In this document: positions 1 through 7,576 of the stretch, piece after piece
Position numbering within the stretch: position 1 is the stretch's first letter
Layout: each line of letters opens with the position of its first letter
Assembly: GCA_009691845.1 (NCBI GenBank)
Contig: SIAJ01000066.1
Coordinates: 1-32,216, forward strand
Reading direction: 5' to 3'
Length of the DNA: 32,216 nt
DNA from: Gemmataceae bacterium
GTDB taxonomy: Bacteria; Planctomycetota; Planctomycetia; Gemmatales; Gemmataceae
Program-made: the position numbers and the translations under genes
Notes under the pieces: generated by a model
Told to the model about the DNA's origin: nothing
What the model saw: only the letters and a program-made list of their open reading frames with translations
Database searches by the model: none

Positions 1-125
1 GTAATGTAATCTATCACCTCGATCGTCATCAAAAAGGGGTCATCAAAAAGAGACATTGGAGATTCTGTTTTTGCCAGTTCGCGGTTAATCTCTTCGCCCC
101 AGGCCCGCCGAGCGAGACGACTTCA

Positions 126-352
126 TTAAGCCATCACCTCGCCAATCACTTCACCCCGCACACCGGTATGCCGTTGCTTCATCCCCGCATAGAAATACGT
201 GAGTTGCTCGTGGTCCAAGCCCATCAGGTGTAGGATCGTGGCGTGCAGGTCGGACGTGTGGAATGGTTTTTCCACGGCGTTGAAGCCGAGTTCGTCGGTG
301 GCACCGATCGCTTGTCCGCCTTTCACACCTGCGCCGGCCAGCCACATGCTGA
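126..352 (-). pseudogene. 3' fragment of a DUF1501 gene
   Basis: This stretch encodes about 75 residues that match the C-terminus of the complete DUF1501 protein at 1142-2599 (MWLAGAGVKGG..., ending GEVIGEVMA). Positions 131-352 align without gaps to 1147-1368, with about 19 base differences. Similarity stops abruptly near 353. Upstream in the same frame the ORF runs into unrelated residues and a stop at 420-422, so the N-terminal ~85% of the gene is absent. Most differences are synonymous, which suggests the copy was once a functional paralogue or came from one, rather than being a very recent duplication. It is probably not expressed as a useful protein. Confidence 0.85.
131..352. repeat. 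Direct repeat, copy 1 (DUF1501 3' end)
   Basis: This 222-bp segment is repeated in the same orientation at 1147-1368, offset 1016 bp, ungapped, with about 19 substitutions. The toxin-antitoxin pair lies between the copies, so recombination between them would delete it. Confidence 0.85.
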
Positions 353-394
353 TTCCCGAGTATCTCTGGCCAGCGTCGCCTCCTTTCTCTCGGC

Positions 395-423
395 TTGACT
401 CCCCACATTCATCGTTGTACTAT
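395..423 (+). promoter_or_regulatory. Sigma70-type promoter of the toxin-antitoxin pair
   Basis: TTGACT at 395-400 and TACTAT at 418-423 are separated by exactly 17 bp, close to the housekeeping consensus. They lie about 33 bp upstream of the toxin start at 456. The -10 box lies inside a palindrome (414-428), which fits autorepression. Confidence 0.6.
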
Positions 424-428
424 ACAAC
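414..428. promoter_or_regulatory. Candidate operator overlapping the -10 box
   Basis: GTTGTA and TACAAC form a perfect 6-bp inverted repeat around a CTA centre. A second possible pairing is CGTTGT (413-418) with ACAACG (427-432). Palindromes over the core promoter are the usual binding sites of HTH antitoxins that repress their own operon. The assignment to the downstream XRE protein is inference. Confidence 0.5.
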
Positions 429-455
429 AACGACGCTTTTCTTCGAGATCGTTCG

Positions 456-731
456 ATGCGCGAAGTGTTTTTCATCTGGGATCTCGAAGACGAGCCGGAT
501 GGCAACGTTCAACACGTTGCGGAACATGGCCTGACGATCGAGGAAGTCGAGTCTGTCTTTCGCGATCGTGGTAGTCGGACGGAGACGAGCCGGTCGAGTG
601 GATTTCCGATCACTTTCGGTACGACGAATAGCGGGCGCTACATTGTGGTCGTGTGGGAACAAGTCGAGAAGGATCCACTGTGTGTGCGTCCGATTACTGC
701 CTACGAGCCTAGCGATGACGACCAACCTTGA
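456..731 (+). CDS. BrnT-like toxin of a type II toxin-antitoxin pair
   Basis: This is a 91-aa protein. It has the layout of the BrnT/DUF4258-like ribonuclease-toxin fold: an N-terminal strand with FIWDLEDEPDGNVQH, a helix with HGLTIEEVESVF, then strands with the signature GRYIVVVWEQ and a C-terminal ITAYEPS. BrnT toxins are small RNases that inhibit translation, and they are commonly encoded first in the operon, as here. The antitoxin starts 16 bp downstream. The start ATG at 456 has only a weak ribosome site but fits the promoter at 395-423. Unlike classical BrnT-BrnA, the partner is an XRE protein rather than a ribbon-helix-helix one. The family call rests on pattern recognition; the toxin role is inferred from size and partner. 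Confidence 0.65.
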   Translation: MREVFFIWDLEDEPDGNVQHVAEHGLTIEEVESVFRDRGSRTETSRSSGFPITFGTTNSGRYIVVVWEQVEKDPLCVRPITAYEPSDDDQP

Positions 732-747
732 ATGTGAGAGGTTTCCC

Positions 748-1110
748 ATGGCACGAATTCATCAACAAACCGAACGAACCGATGCCGAGAAGGCCCGAAT
801 CAAATCGGCGCGGGAACGGTTCCAACGCGAGAAACCCTCGCCGAAAAAGCTGGAAGCAAGCGGTGAGTACAACGCGCCGATCCCGACTGACATCTTTTTT
901 GCACTTCAGGTGCTGCTCCAGAATCTGCGCGCGAGCCGGGAAGCGGCCGGTCTCTCGCTCAGCGATGTTGCCGAGACGTCCGGCATGGATAAGGCGGCGC
1001 TCAGTCGGCTCGAAACCGGACAAAGCAATCCGACTGTTGACACACTGGGTCGTTATGCCCAGGCCCTAGGCAAACGCGTGGTCTTTGGCGTCGAGGAACT
1101 GGTTGCGTAG
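748..1110 (+). CDS. XRE-family HTH antitoxin/autorepressor
   Basis: The protein is 120 aa when started at the ATG at 748, which is preceded by GAGAGG at 736-741. An earlier in-frame start at 568 would overlap the toxin gene and has no such support. The N-terminal ~50 residues are charged and likely flexible (ARIKSARERFQREKPS), as expected for a toxin-binding segment. Residues ~55-118 form an XRE/Cro helix-turn-helix: LRASREAAGLSLSDVAETSGMDKAALSRLETGQSNP carries the classic recognition-helix pattern SRLETGQSNPT. It probably neutralises the upstream BrnT-like protein and represses the promoter through the palindrome at 414-428. The gene ends 31 bp before the convergent DUF1501 stop codon. Confidence 0.75.
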   Translation: MARIHQQTERTDAEKARIKSARERFQREKPSPKKLEASGEYNAPIPTDIFFALQVLLQNLRASREAAGLSLSDVAETSGMDKAALSRLETGQSNPTVDTLGRYAQALGKRVVFGVEELVA

Positions 1111-1141
1111 AGACACATCGCCGCACTCCAAATTTTGGCAC

Positions 1142-2599
1142 TCAAACCATCACCTCACCAATCACCTCGCCCCGCACGCCCGTCAGCCGTTGGTTCATTC
1201 CCGCATAAAAATACGTGAGTTGCTCGTGGTCCAGGCCCATCAGGTGTAGGATCGTCGCGTGTAGGTCGGACGTGTGGAATGGTTTTTCCACGGCGTTGAA
1301 GCCGAGTTCGTCGGTGGCACCGATCGCCTGTCCGCCTTTCACGCCTGCACCGGCTAGCCACATGCTGAAGCCGAATGGGTTGTGATCGCGGCCCGGCTTG
1401 CCGACCCCTTCGCTGGTCGGCGTGCGGCCGAATTCGCCGCCCCAGACGATCACGGTTTCGTCCCATAGGCCGGTTCGCTTCAGGTCGCTCATCAGAGCCG
1501 CGATTGGCTTGTCCGTTTCACCCGCGTGCAGTTTGTGATTGCCGATACAGTCGTTGTGGCCATCCCATGTGTCTTCGATGTGCCCGCCGCCGGAATAGAG
1601 TTGAATGAAGCGAACCCCCTTCTCAAGTAGCCGGCGAGTGATCAGGCACTTGCGGCCGAAGTCCGAAGTGAGTTTGTCGTTCAAGCCGTACATTTCGCGT
1701 GTCTTCTCGTCTTCCTTCGAGAGATCGACCACGTCCGTGGCCTCGCGTTGCATGCGGAAGGCGAGTTCGTAGCTCTCGATCCGGGCGGCGAGTTCCGATT
1801 CGCCGGGCCGGGTTTTCTGATGCTCCTCGTTCAAGGTCTTCAGCAGATCGAGCGACTCGCGTTGTTGTTTCGGCGTGACGCCGGCGGGCGTGGCCAGGTC
1901 GAGGAGCGGGCTGCCCTGTCCGCGGAACAGCGTGCCCTGATAAGCGGCCGGCATGAAGCCCGCCGACCAGTTCGAGGCACTGCCGATCGGCCCGCCACGC
2001 GGATCGATCATCACCACGAACGAGGGGAGCGAATTGTTCTCGGTTCCGAGTCCGTACGAGAGCCAGGAACCCATGCTCGGCTTGCCGATGAGCGGCGTGC
2101 CGGTGTTCATTTGCAGACAGCCCCCCGCATGGGCGGCCGTGTCCGTGTGCAGAGAACGGATCACGCACAAGTCGTCCGCGAATTTGGACGTATGCGGGAA
2201 CAGGCTGCTGATGGGCAGGCCGCTCTTGCCGTGCTTCTTGAACTCGAACGGGCTCTTCATGAGCAAGCCGATCGGCCGGCCATTCGAGCCGACTTTCGTC
2301 TTACCCGTATAGGGTTTGCCGTGGTATTTATCGAGTTCCGGTTTCGGATCGAACGTATCGACCTGCGACGGAGCCCCGTTCATGAACAGAAACACGACGT
2401 GCTTGGCCTTGGTCGCAAAGTGCGGCTTCTTCGCGGCCAACGGCGAGCCGGGAGCGTTAGCGACCGGAGTTTTTGCCAACAAGCCATCACGCGAAAGCAA
2501 ATCAATCAAGGCCAGCCCGGCAAAACCACCGCCGACCTGACAAAGGAACTCACGCCGCGATCGGCCACACGGAGTCGGATTCGGGATAAAACGGTTCAT
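1142..2599 (-). CDS. DUF1501 family protein, Tat-exported
   Basis: A complete 485-aa member of DUF1501, an alkaline-phosphatase/sulfatase-superfamily-related family strongly expanded in planctomycetes. The N-terminus has a twin-arginine motif (SRREFL, residues ~14-19) followed by a hydrophobic stretch (GGGFAGLALIDLL), so export by Tat is likely. Family landmarks visible are HVVFLFMNGAPSQVDTFDPKP near residue 68-88, HTDTAAHAGGC near 150, GGHIEDTWDGHNDC near 340 and VWGGEFGRTPTSEG followed by GRDHNPFGFSMWLAGAG near the C-terminus. These His/Asp-rich blocks are the presumed metal-binding sites of the superfamily. In planctomycetes DUF1501 is usually paired with a DUF1549/DUF1553 cytochrome-like gene; none is present here, so this copy stands alone. 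Substrate unknown. Its last ~222 bp are repeated at 131-352. Confidence 0.9.
   Translation of the reverse strand: MNRFIPNPTPCGRSRREFLCQVGGGFAGLALIDLLSRDGLLAKTPVANAPGSPLAAKKPHFATKAKHVVFLFMNGAPSQVDTFDPKPELDKYHGKPYTGKTKVGSNGRPIGLLMKSPFEFKKHGKSGLPISSLFPHTSKFADDLCVIRSLHTDTAAHAGGCLQMNTGTPLIGKPSMGSWLSYGLGTENNSLPSFVVMIDPRGGPIGSASNWSAGFMPAAYQGTLFRGQGSPLLDLATPAGVTPKQQRESLDLLKTLNEEHQKTRPGESELAARIESYELAFRMQREATDVVDLSKEDEKTREMYGLNDKLTSDFGRKCLITRRLLEKGVRFIQLYSGGGHIEDTWDGHNDCIGNHKLHAGETDKPIAALMSDLKRTGLWDETVIVWGGEFGRTPTSEGVGKPGRDHNPFGFSMWLAGAGVKGGQAIGATDELGFNAVEKPFHTSDLHATILHLMGLDHEQLTYFYAGMNQRLTGVRGEVIGEVMV
1147..1368. repeat. Direct repeat, copy 2 (within the intact DUF1501 gene)
   Basis: This is the partner of the repeat at 131-352 and lies inside the coding sequence for the C-terminal ~74 residues of the complete DUF1501 protein. 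Confidence 0.85.
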
Positions 2600-2703
2600 G
2601 TTTGATACTGTATCCGTTGGCGGAACCTAACTCAAATGAGAATTTCGTTGTTGCACGAGAAGGCGTCGTCGCTTCTAATTACATGAGGGTTGGAAAGACA
2701 TTT

Positions 2704-2780
2704 TTACCACGGATTGCACGGATTTACACGGATAAGACGATGAATGGTTTCTGCCTTTATCCGTGTAAATCCGTGGTTAA
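2704..2780. repeat. CACGGATT-type inverted repeat in the 2600-2811 gap
   Basis: The segment at 2720-2735 is perfectly complementary (16 bp) to 2758-2773, and ACCACGGATT at 2706-2715 can also pair with the outer right arm near 2769-2778. The left arm holds three successive CACGGAT units about 9-10 bp apart. This motif resembles dispersed intergenic repeats I have seen in other bacterial genomes. It sits between the divergent DUF1501 and SGNH genes, so it cannot be a terminator for either. Confidence 0.7.
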
Positions 2781-2811
2781 GAATATTTAGTACGACGAGA
2801 GGACTTCCAAG

Positions 2812-4029
2812 ATGTCTCGCATATTTTCGGCCGCACTGATGGGCATCGCACTATTTATCAGCACCGCCTCGGCTTTCGATGCCGTTGGCACCATCAAGAA
2901 GGTCGATGCCGAGAAGAGCGTTCTTTACCTCTTCGCGAACGGTCAGGATCGGATGGTGGAGGTCGCCAACGACGCCAAGATACTGGACAAGGAAGGCAAG
3001 CCGCTCAAGGATGGATTGAAGTCGAAAGAGTTGGGCGAGGGCGTGGAAGTGACGGTCACAGTCGAGCGGGTCGACAATCGCTCGACGATCACCGCGATTC
3101 GTCTTGGCAAGCAGGACGCTCCGGCGGCGAAGGAAGGGAAGAACACGGTCGGCTTCAAGCCGCTGACCGAGATGGCCGCGAGCAACAAGTACAAGGGCGA
3201 AGACGGCGGGCTGTATGGCGGCGGCAAGAACGAGCCACCGGAAGCCCATCTCGCGGCCGCCAAGAAGGAGACAGCCAAGATCGTGCCGCTCGATGCCGAC
3301 GGCAAGCCGAGCGACAAGGGGACCATCGCACTGGTCTCGATCAGCATGTCGAACGCGACGCAAGAGTTCTCGATGTTCAAGCAGATCGCCGACCGCGACG
3401 AGAAGAAATCGTCGCGGGTGACGATCGTCGATTGTGCTCAGGGTGGCCAGGCAATGGCCCAGTGGGTCGATCCGAAAGCCCGGGCGTGGGTCGAGGCGGA
3501 TCGGCGGCTGGCAGCCGCGAAGATCAGCCCCAAGCAGGTGCAAGTCGTGTGGGTGAAGCTCGCAAACATGGGCCCGCGAGGCGACCTGAAAGAACACGGC
3601 AAGAAGCTGCAAGAGGACACGCTGAAGGTATTGCAGAATGCGAAGGAACGCTTCCCGAATGTGCGGATCGCGTATCTGGGCAGCCGCATTTATGCGGGCC
3701 ATGCGATTGGTGGATTGAACCCGGAACCGTACGCCTACGAAGGTGCCTACCCCGTCCGCTGGCTGATTCAGGACCAGATCAAGGGGTACGCGGAACTGAA
3801 TTTCGATTCCGAGAAGGGCGTGGCGAAGGCCCCTCTCCTGCTATGGGGCCCGTACTTCTGGGGCGATGGCCTGACCCCACGCAAGGACGACAAGCTGATC
3901 TGGGAACGCAAGGACTTCACGAACGACGGCGTTCATCCGAGCGACAGCGGCCGGCGAAAAGTCGCGGATATGCTGCTGAAGTTCTTCAAGAACGATCCAC
4001 TGGCGGGGGGCTGGTTTGTACAGAAGTGA
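2812..4029 (+). CDS. Secreted SGNH/GDSL-hydrolase-like protein
   Basis: A 405-aa protein with a Sec signal peptide (residues 1-21, ending ASAF). GAGAGG nine bases before the ATG supports the start. Residues ~23-100 form a small beta-rich domain of unknown function. Residues ~168-400 look like an SGNH-hydrolase fold: strand 1 reads IALVSISMSN (172-181), followed by VTIVDCAQGGQ (203-213), QVVWVKLANMG (244-254) and the C-terminal block NDGVHPSDSG with D372 and H375 as the probable catalytic Asp-His pair. The usual block I GDS is replaced by SMS, so S180 would be the nucleophile if the protein is active. Substrate unknown; esterase of cell-surface glycan is one possibility. It is monocistronic, convergent with the next gene and followed by a large hairpin. 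Confidence 0.65.
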   Translation: MSRIFSAALMGIALFISTASAFDAVGTIKKVDAEKSVLYLFANGQDRMVEVANDAKILDKEGKPLKDGLKSKELGEGVEVTVTVERVDNRSTITAIRLGKQDAPAAKEGKNTVGFKPLTEMAASNKYKGEDGGLYGGGKNEPPEAHLAAAKKETAKIVPLDADGKPSDKGTIALVSISMSNATQEFSMFKQIADRDEKKSSRVTIVDCAQGGQAMAQWVDPKARAWVEADRRLAAAKISPKQVQVVWVKLANMGPRGDLKEHGKKLQEDTLKVLQNAKERFPNVRIAYLGSRIYAGHAIGGLNPEPYAYEGAYPVRWLIQDQIKGYAELNFDSEKGVAKAPLLLWGPYFWGDGLTPRKDDKLIWERKDFTNDGVHPSDSGRRKVADMLLKFFKNDPLAGGWFVQK

Positions 4030-4033
4030 TGGG

Positions 4034-4098
4034 GCGAGCCGAGCAGCGTAAGCTGCCGGGCAAAGACTTCATCCGGCAGCTTACGCTGCTCGGCTCGC
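4034..4098. repeat. 26-bp perfect inverted repeat, possible bidirectional terminator
   Basis: Arms 4034-4059 and 4073-4098 are perfectly complementary around a 13-nt loop. Each arm is itself a hairpin: GCAGC-GTAA-GCTGC at 4043-4056 in the left arm, mirrored in the right. It fills the gap between two convergent genes (stops at 4029 and 4109) and could stop transcription from both sides, although no U-tract follows the stem. It belongs to the double-palindrome class described for other gaps. Confidence 0.8.
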
Positions 4099-4108
4099 TA
4101 ACAAACAA

Positions 4109-6289
4109 CTACTGCTTATCCAAAGAATCCATCCACCGCACCATGTCGCTAAACACCTTGAGGTCGTCGTTCACGTACTCCTTGCCCGATTGTTCCATCT
4201 CACGGTAGAGGGCCTTGAACTTCTTCTCGGTCAGCTTCTTCGGGCCCTCGGCGATTTCCTTGGCGATCGGGTCCTTGGCACCGGCGATGACCAGGAACTC
4301 CACGCGTTGATTGGCGATCGGATCCTTCGGATTGTTAGCGAGGACTGCACCGACTGGAACCACGCCGCGGATCACTTCGCGTTTGTTGGCACCCAGATAG
4401 AACGCCATTTGCCCGCCGACCCCCTGGCCATGGGCGATCACGCGCTTCGGGTCGATGGTGTAGCGAGTTCGCACCCAGCGGACATCGTCCATCACGGCAT
4501 CGGCTTCGCCAGCAACCCAGCCCGTCTGCGTGCCGGCCGTGGGGCCGACCATGATGAAGTTGTGCCGTTCGCAGAACACGTCCCAGATCTTGGCCATGTC
4601 GTCGGCATCGCGTCCATCACGCCCGGCCGGGTGCAGCCAAACGATCAACCCGTGTGCGACGTTCGGATCGTAGGTATCCGGCACCAGCACCCAAAACTTG
4701 CGCTGAGCGGTGCCGACGTTCTCCTGCTTCAACAGACCGGTCTTGGGCTTCTCTTTTTCCTTGTCTTCTTTCTTCTCTTCGTTTTTGGGCTCCTCTTTTT
4801 TGGGCTCTTCCTTCTTGGGAGGAACCGGAACGCCCGGACCAGTCAGGGGCTTCGGAGCGACGAGTGCCTTTCCCTTCGAAGAAATCTTTGGCAACTCGGT
4901 CGGAATCTCGTCCGGGAACTGGCCGAGAACCGCCTCGACCGTCGCGGACTTGCCGTCCTTCTTGGTCACTTCGAGCGTGATGGCGTTGCCGGCCCGGAAG
5001 TTCTGCATGATCTCCATGAATTGATCGCGACCACTGAAGGCACGAGCGCCGGCCGGAGGAATACCCTTGGGCATCGGCAACTTCGGATCGACCTTCGGCG
5101 GTCCACCCGCGACACGCAGGCCGACTTTCATGATGCGGTCGCCGGCTTCGAGATTCGCGCGCTCGGCGGCCGAGTTCGGGAACACAACGCGAATCTCGGC
5201 TCCCAGTTCGGGATCGTCGCGCATGAGCAGCACGCCCAGGAAACCCGGGTCGATGTTCGCCTGTTGTGCAGAAAGCGTGATCGCCTTGTATTCCTCGATC
5301 TTGTCGCCACGCTTCACTTTGATCGAGATGTTCTCGCCTTCGTACTTCGGCCGCAACAAGTGGAGGAGTTGGGCCTGGTTAAGAACCGGCTTTCCTTCTG
5401 CCTCGACGATGTTGTCGCCGACCTTCAGGCCGATCTTGTCTGCGGGGGTGAGTGGCGCGATCGTGTCGATGGTGCAACCCATCGTGTACTGGTCCGCTTC
5501 GCGGAACGTGATGCCGAGCAGACCGGCCTTCAAGACGACCGGCTTGTCGGCCGTACCTTCCTTCAGCTTGGGGACGACCCGCATCACGTCTTCGAGGGGA
5601 ACGGCAAAGCCAATGCCCACGTCGTACCATTCGAAGCCGGAGGTCTCGCCCTCGCTGGTCGGGGAGATCGGCACGATAATTCCCATCACGCGGCCATCAA
5701 TGGTGACCAGCGGGCCACCGTAATTGACGGGCGAAATCTTCGCATCGCTCTGAATCGCCTTGCCCCAAACTCGGTTTGTGGCACTGACGATGCCGCCGTT
5801 GATCGATGGGGACGTGGTCAAATCCGGGGTCAACGTACGGCCCAAGGCGATCGACCACATGCCGACTTCCACGTCCTTTTTCGGGAAAGGAACCGGCATC
5901 GGCAGGCCGGTCTGTTCGATCTTGAGCATCGTCAACATGCGGGTCGGATCGTTGCCGATCACCTTGGCGACCGCACGCGGCTTGCCCGGCACCGTGACGA
6001 AGATGTCCGTCGGCTTGCCGATGAAGTTGAAACTGCTGGTGATGATGAACCCGTTTGGATCGACGACGAGGCCCGTGGAGGCACCGACGCCGCGACGGAA
6101 CATGACCTCGGGCCCCTTGCGTCCAGCTCCCCAGATGGCCTCGGCCCCGCCGGATGTCTCGATGCGGGCGATGCATGGAGCGACCCTCGTGGCCGCGTCC
6201 TTCATCGCCTTCTCGGTGGCGTCGTTAACGTCCTGTGCGTAGGCGATCGAACCGATGAGCAACAGGGCGGGAAGGGTATAGCGGAGCAT
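4109..6289 (-). CDS. Inactive HtrA-like protein fused to an inactive esterase-like domain
   Basis: A 726-aa exported protein (signal peptide 1-18, IAYA; AGGA ribosome site six bases before the ATG). Residues ~30-240 are a trypsin-like (S1C/HtrA) domain whose triad is gone by position: the His site reads TSSFNF (F87), the Asp site TRMLTMLKI (M118) and the Ser site PVNYGGPL (Y190). Two PDZ domains follow (~255-340 and ~348-455). A Lys/Glu/Pro-rich linker (~485-520) leads to an alpha/beta-hydrolase domain (~525-726) resembling PHB-depolymerase/esterase-like proteins; its nucleophile elbow reads GQGVGG (621-626) with Gly in place of Ser. A possible acid D673 remains. The fold is evident, but neither active site should work. 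A peptide- or glycan-binding scaffold role is inferred. It is the last gene of the HtrA-like trio. Confidence 0.75.
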   Translation of the reverse strand: MLRYTLPALLLIGSIAYAQDVNDATEKAMKDAATRVAPCIARIETSGGAEAIWGAGRKGPEVMFRRGVGASTGLVVDPNGFIITSSFNFIGKPTDIFVTVPGKPRAVAKVIGNDPTRMLTMLKIEQTGLPMPVPFPKKDVEVGMWSIALGRTLTPDLTTSPSINGGIVSATNRVWGKAIQSDAKISPVNYGGPLVTIDGRVMGIIVPISPTSEGETSGFEWYDVGIGFAVPLEDVMRVVPKLKEGTADKPVVLKAGLLGITFREADQYTMGCTIDTIAPLTPADKIGLKVGDNIVEAEGKPVLNQAQLLHLLRPKYEGENISIKVKRGDKIEEYKAITLSAQQANIDPGFLGVLLMRDDPELGAEIRVVFPNSAAERANLEAGDRIMKVGLRVAGGPPKVDPKLPMPKGIPPAGARAFSGRDQFMEIMQNFRAGNAITLEVTKKDGKSATVEAVLGQFPDEIPTELPKISSKGKALVAPKPLTGPGVPVPPKKEEPKKEEPKNEEKKEDKEKEKPKTGLLKQENVGTAQRKFWVLVPDTYDPNVAHGLIVWLHPAGRDGRDADDMAKIWDVFCERHNFIMVGPTAGTQTGWVAGEADAVMDDVRWVRTRYTIDPKRVIAHGQGVGGQMAFYLGANKREVIRGVVPVGAVLANNPKDPIANQRVEFLVIAGAKDPIAKEIAEGPKKLTEKKFKALYREMEQSGKEYVNDDLKVFSDMVRWMDSLDKQ

Positions 6290-6317
6290 GATGAATCCTG
6301 AGTAGTCTGTCCTGTTC

Positions 6318-6340
6318 CCCCTCTCCGCTTCGGGGAGGGG
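6318..6340. repeat. Short hairpin between HtrA-like genes
   Basis: CCCCTCTCCG (6318-6327) and CGGGGAGGGG (6331-6340) pair over 10 bp with one mismatch around CTT. No U-tract follows. It is a single palindrome, a short form of the double elements in longer gaps. Confidence 0.65.
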
Positions 6341-6350
6341 AGTAAAGCCA

Positions 6351-7442
6351 CTAGCGTTTCGGCAACGGAGCCAATTCCAAGGTCATTGCCGTGAGATTGT
6401 CGCCGCGACGAATCTCGATCTGAACTTTGTCGCCCGGCTGATAGCGTCTCAGCAGGTCCTTGAAGATGTCGGTGCTGTAGACCGGCTCGCCATCGAGATA
6501 AATCACAAGGTCGTCTGGCTTCAGGCCGGCCTTGTAGGCGGGCGAACCCGGCTCGACTTCTTCCACATAGGGGGGCGTTCGTTCCACGACTTTCGGAACG
6601 AACGTGATGCCTGTGAACACACGAGGCTCTTTAAGATCGGAATCGGGCGGACGTTCACTCTTGACCCACTTGTCTTGAACGGCCAGCTCGACGAATTCTG
6701 CCAGCGTGAAAGTCTTTTTGCCGGTCTTGAGTATCACTTCCGCCTTGGTACTGAGCGGCATCGCGTAGTTCACCCAGGTGTCGGTCTGGTTGTTGCGGAA
6801 CTCCTTGCCGATCATGCCGAGCAGTTCGCCCTTGCGATTGATCACGGCTCCGCCGGCCGCACCGGGGTTGTTCGTCACCGTATCGAGATAGAGCACGTCG
6901 CCGTGGAATGGAATCTCGAATTGGCCGCGACGAGCCGAGAGCTTGCCGACGGATGTAACCATCGCCCGTTGCACGCTCATCATCTCGTCACGCTCGGCCA
7001 CCTTGTACATGTTGGACATCGCCATTACCCAGGTGCCCGGCTCGGCCTTCGCGTTCTTCACCGACTCGGCGACATCGAAAAACGGCAGTTCGAGTGGAAT
7101 GAGTTCTTTCTTGGCCTGCACAATTTCCAGGATCGCGGCATCGAATTCCTTCTCAATCAGCTTCACCTTGAACTGATACTTGCGGCCATCCGGCAGGTGC
7201 AAGCGCAGCTCACGGCCATCGAGGAACGGGGCCGCCGCCGTCAGGATGTGTCCCTGCGGCGAAACGATGATCCCGGTGCCGTACGATTCTGCGCCGCGAT
7301 AGCCGCCCGCTCCGAAGAGCTTGACGAGCTTCTCGTTCGCGCTCACGGCAACCTTGTCGTAGGGGTCCGTAGCGAATGCACTGGGCACCATTCCCACAAA
7401 GAGTAGGGCGGGTACAAATCGGAAAACGGTTTTCTGAAGCAT
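6351..7442 (-). CDS. Inactive HtrA-like protein with one PDZ domain
   Basis: A 363-aa protein started at the ATG at 7442, which places the signal peptide (MLQKTVFRFVPALLFVGMVPSAFA-type) at the N-terminus. Upstream in-frame starts exist at 7451 and 7478 but would prefix the signal. Residues ~35-230 are a trypsin-like S1C domain. The Asp is kept (D101 in EFDAAILEI), but the His site reads LTAAAPF (A71) and the Ser site NPGAAGGAV (A196), so no proteolysis is expected. Residues ~270-360 form a PDZ domain (YVEEVEPGSPAYKAGLKPDDLVIYLDG). It lies between the active protease gene and the larger inactive fusion, all in one direction. Peptide binding or regulation of the active paralogue is a reasonable inference. 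Confidence 0.8.
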   Translation of the reverse strand: MLQKTVFRFVPALLFVGMVPSAFATDPYDKVAVSANEKLVKLFGAGGYRGAESYGTGIIVSPQGHILTAAAPFLDGRELRLHLPDGRKYQFKVKLIEKEFDAAILEIVQAKKELIPLELPFFDVAESVKNAKAEPGTWVMAMSNMYKVAERDEMMSVQRAMVTSVGKLSARRGQFEIPFHGDVLYLDTVTNNPGAAGGAVINRKGELLGMIGKEFRNNQTDTWVNYAMPLSTKAEVILKTGKKTFTLAEFVELAVQDKWVKSERPPDSDLKEPRVFTGITFVPKVVERTPPYVEEVEPGSPAYKAGLKPDDLVIYLDGEPVYSTDIFKDLLRRYQPGDKVQIEIRRGDNLTAMTLELAPLPKR

Positions 7443-7471
7443 GTTGCCCATCTCGGAAGGCTGACACAATC

Positions 7472-7569
7472 GTGGCAATAGGCCTCCAGGCCTGTTGCAA
7501 TCAATTCACGGAGGACGAACCATCGCACGGACTGTCTACAACCCGGCAGGCCTGGAGGCCTGCCGCCAC
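7472..7569. repeat. Double-palindrome intergenic element
   Basis: Arms 7472-7494 and 7547-7569 pair over 23 bp with three mismatches. Each arm region is itself palindromic: 7475-7498 (11-bp arms, one mismatch, CC centre) and 7544-7565 (10-bp perfect arms, GG centre). It lies between two co-directional genes with no U-tract. Confidence 0.8.
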
Positions 7570-7576
7570 GAAAAAA

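Noticed and set aside
4730..4840. Low-complexity tract as a tandem repeat element
   Set aside because: It encodes the Lys/Glu/Pro linker of the 726-aa protein and keeps the reading frame, so it is coding sequence rather than an inserted repeat.
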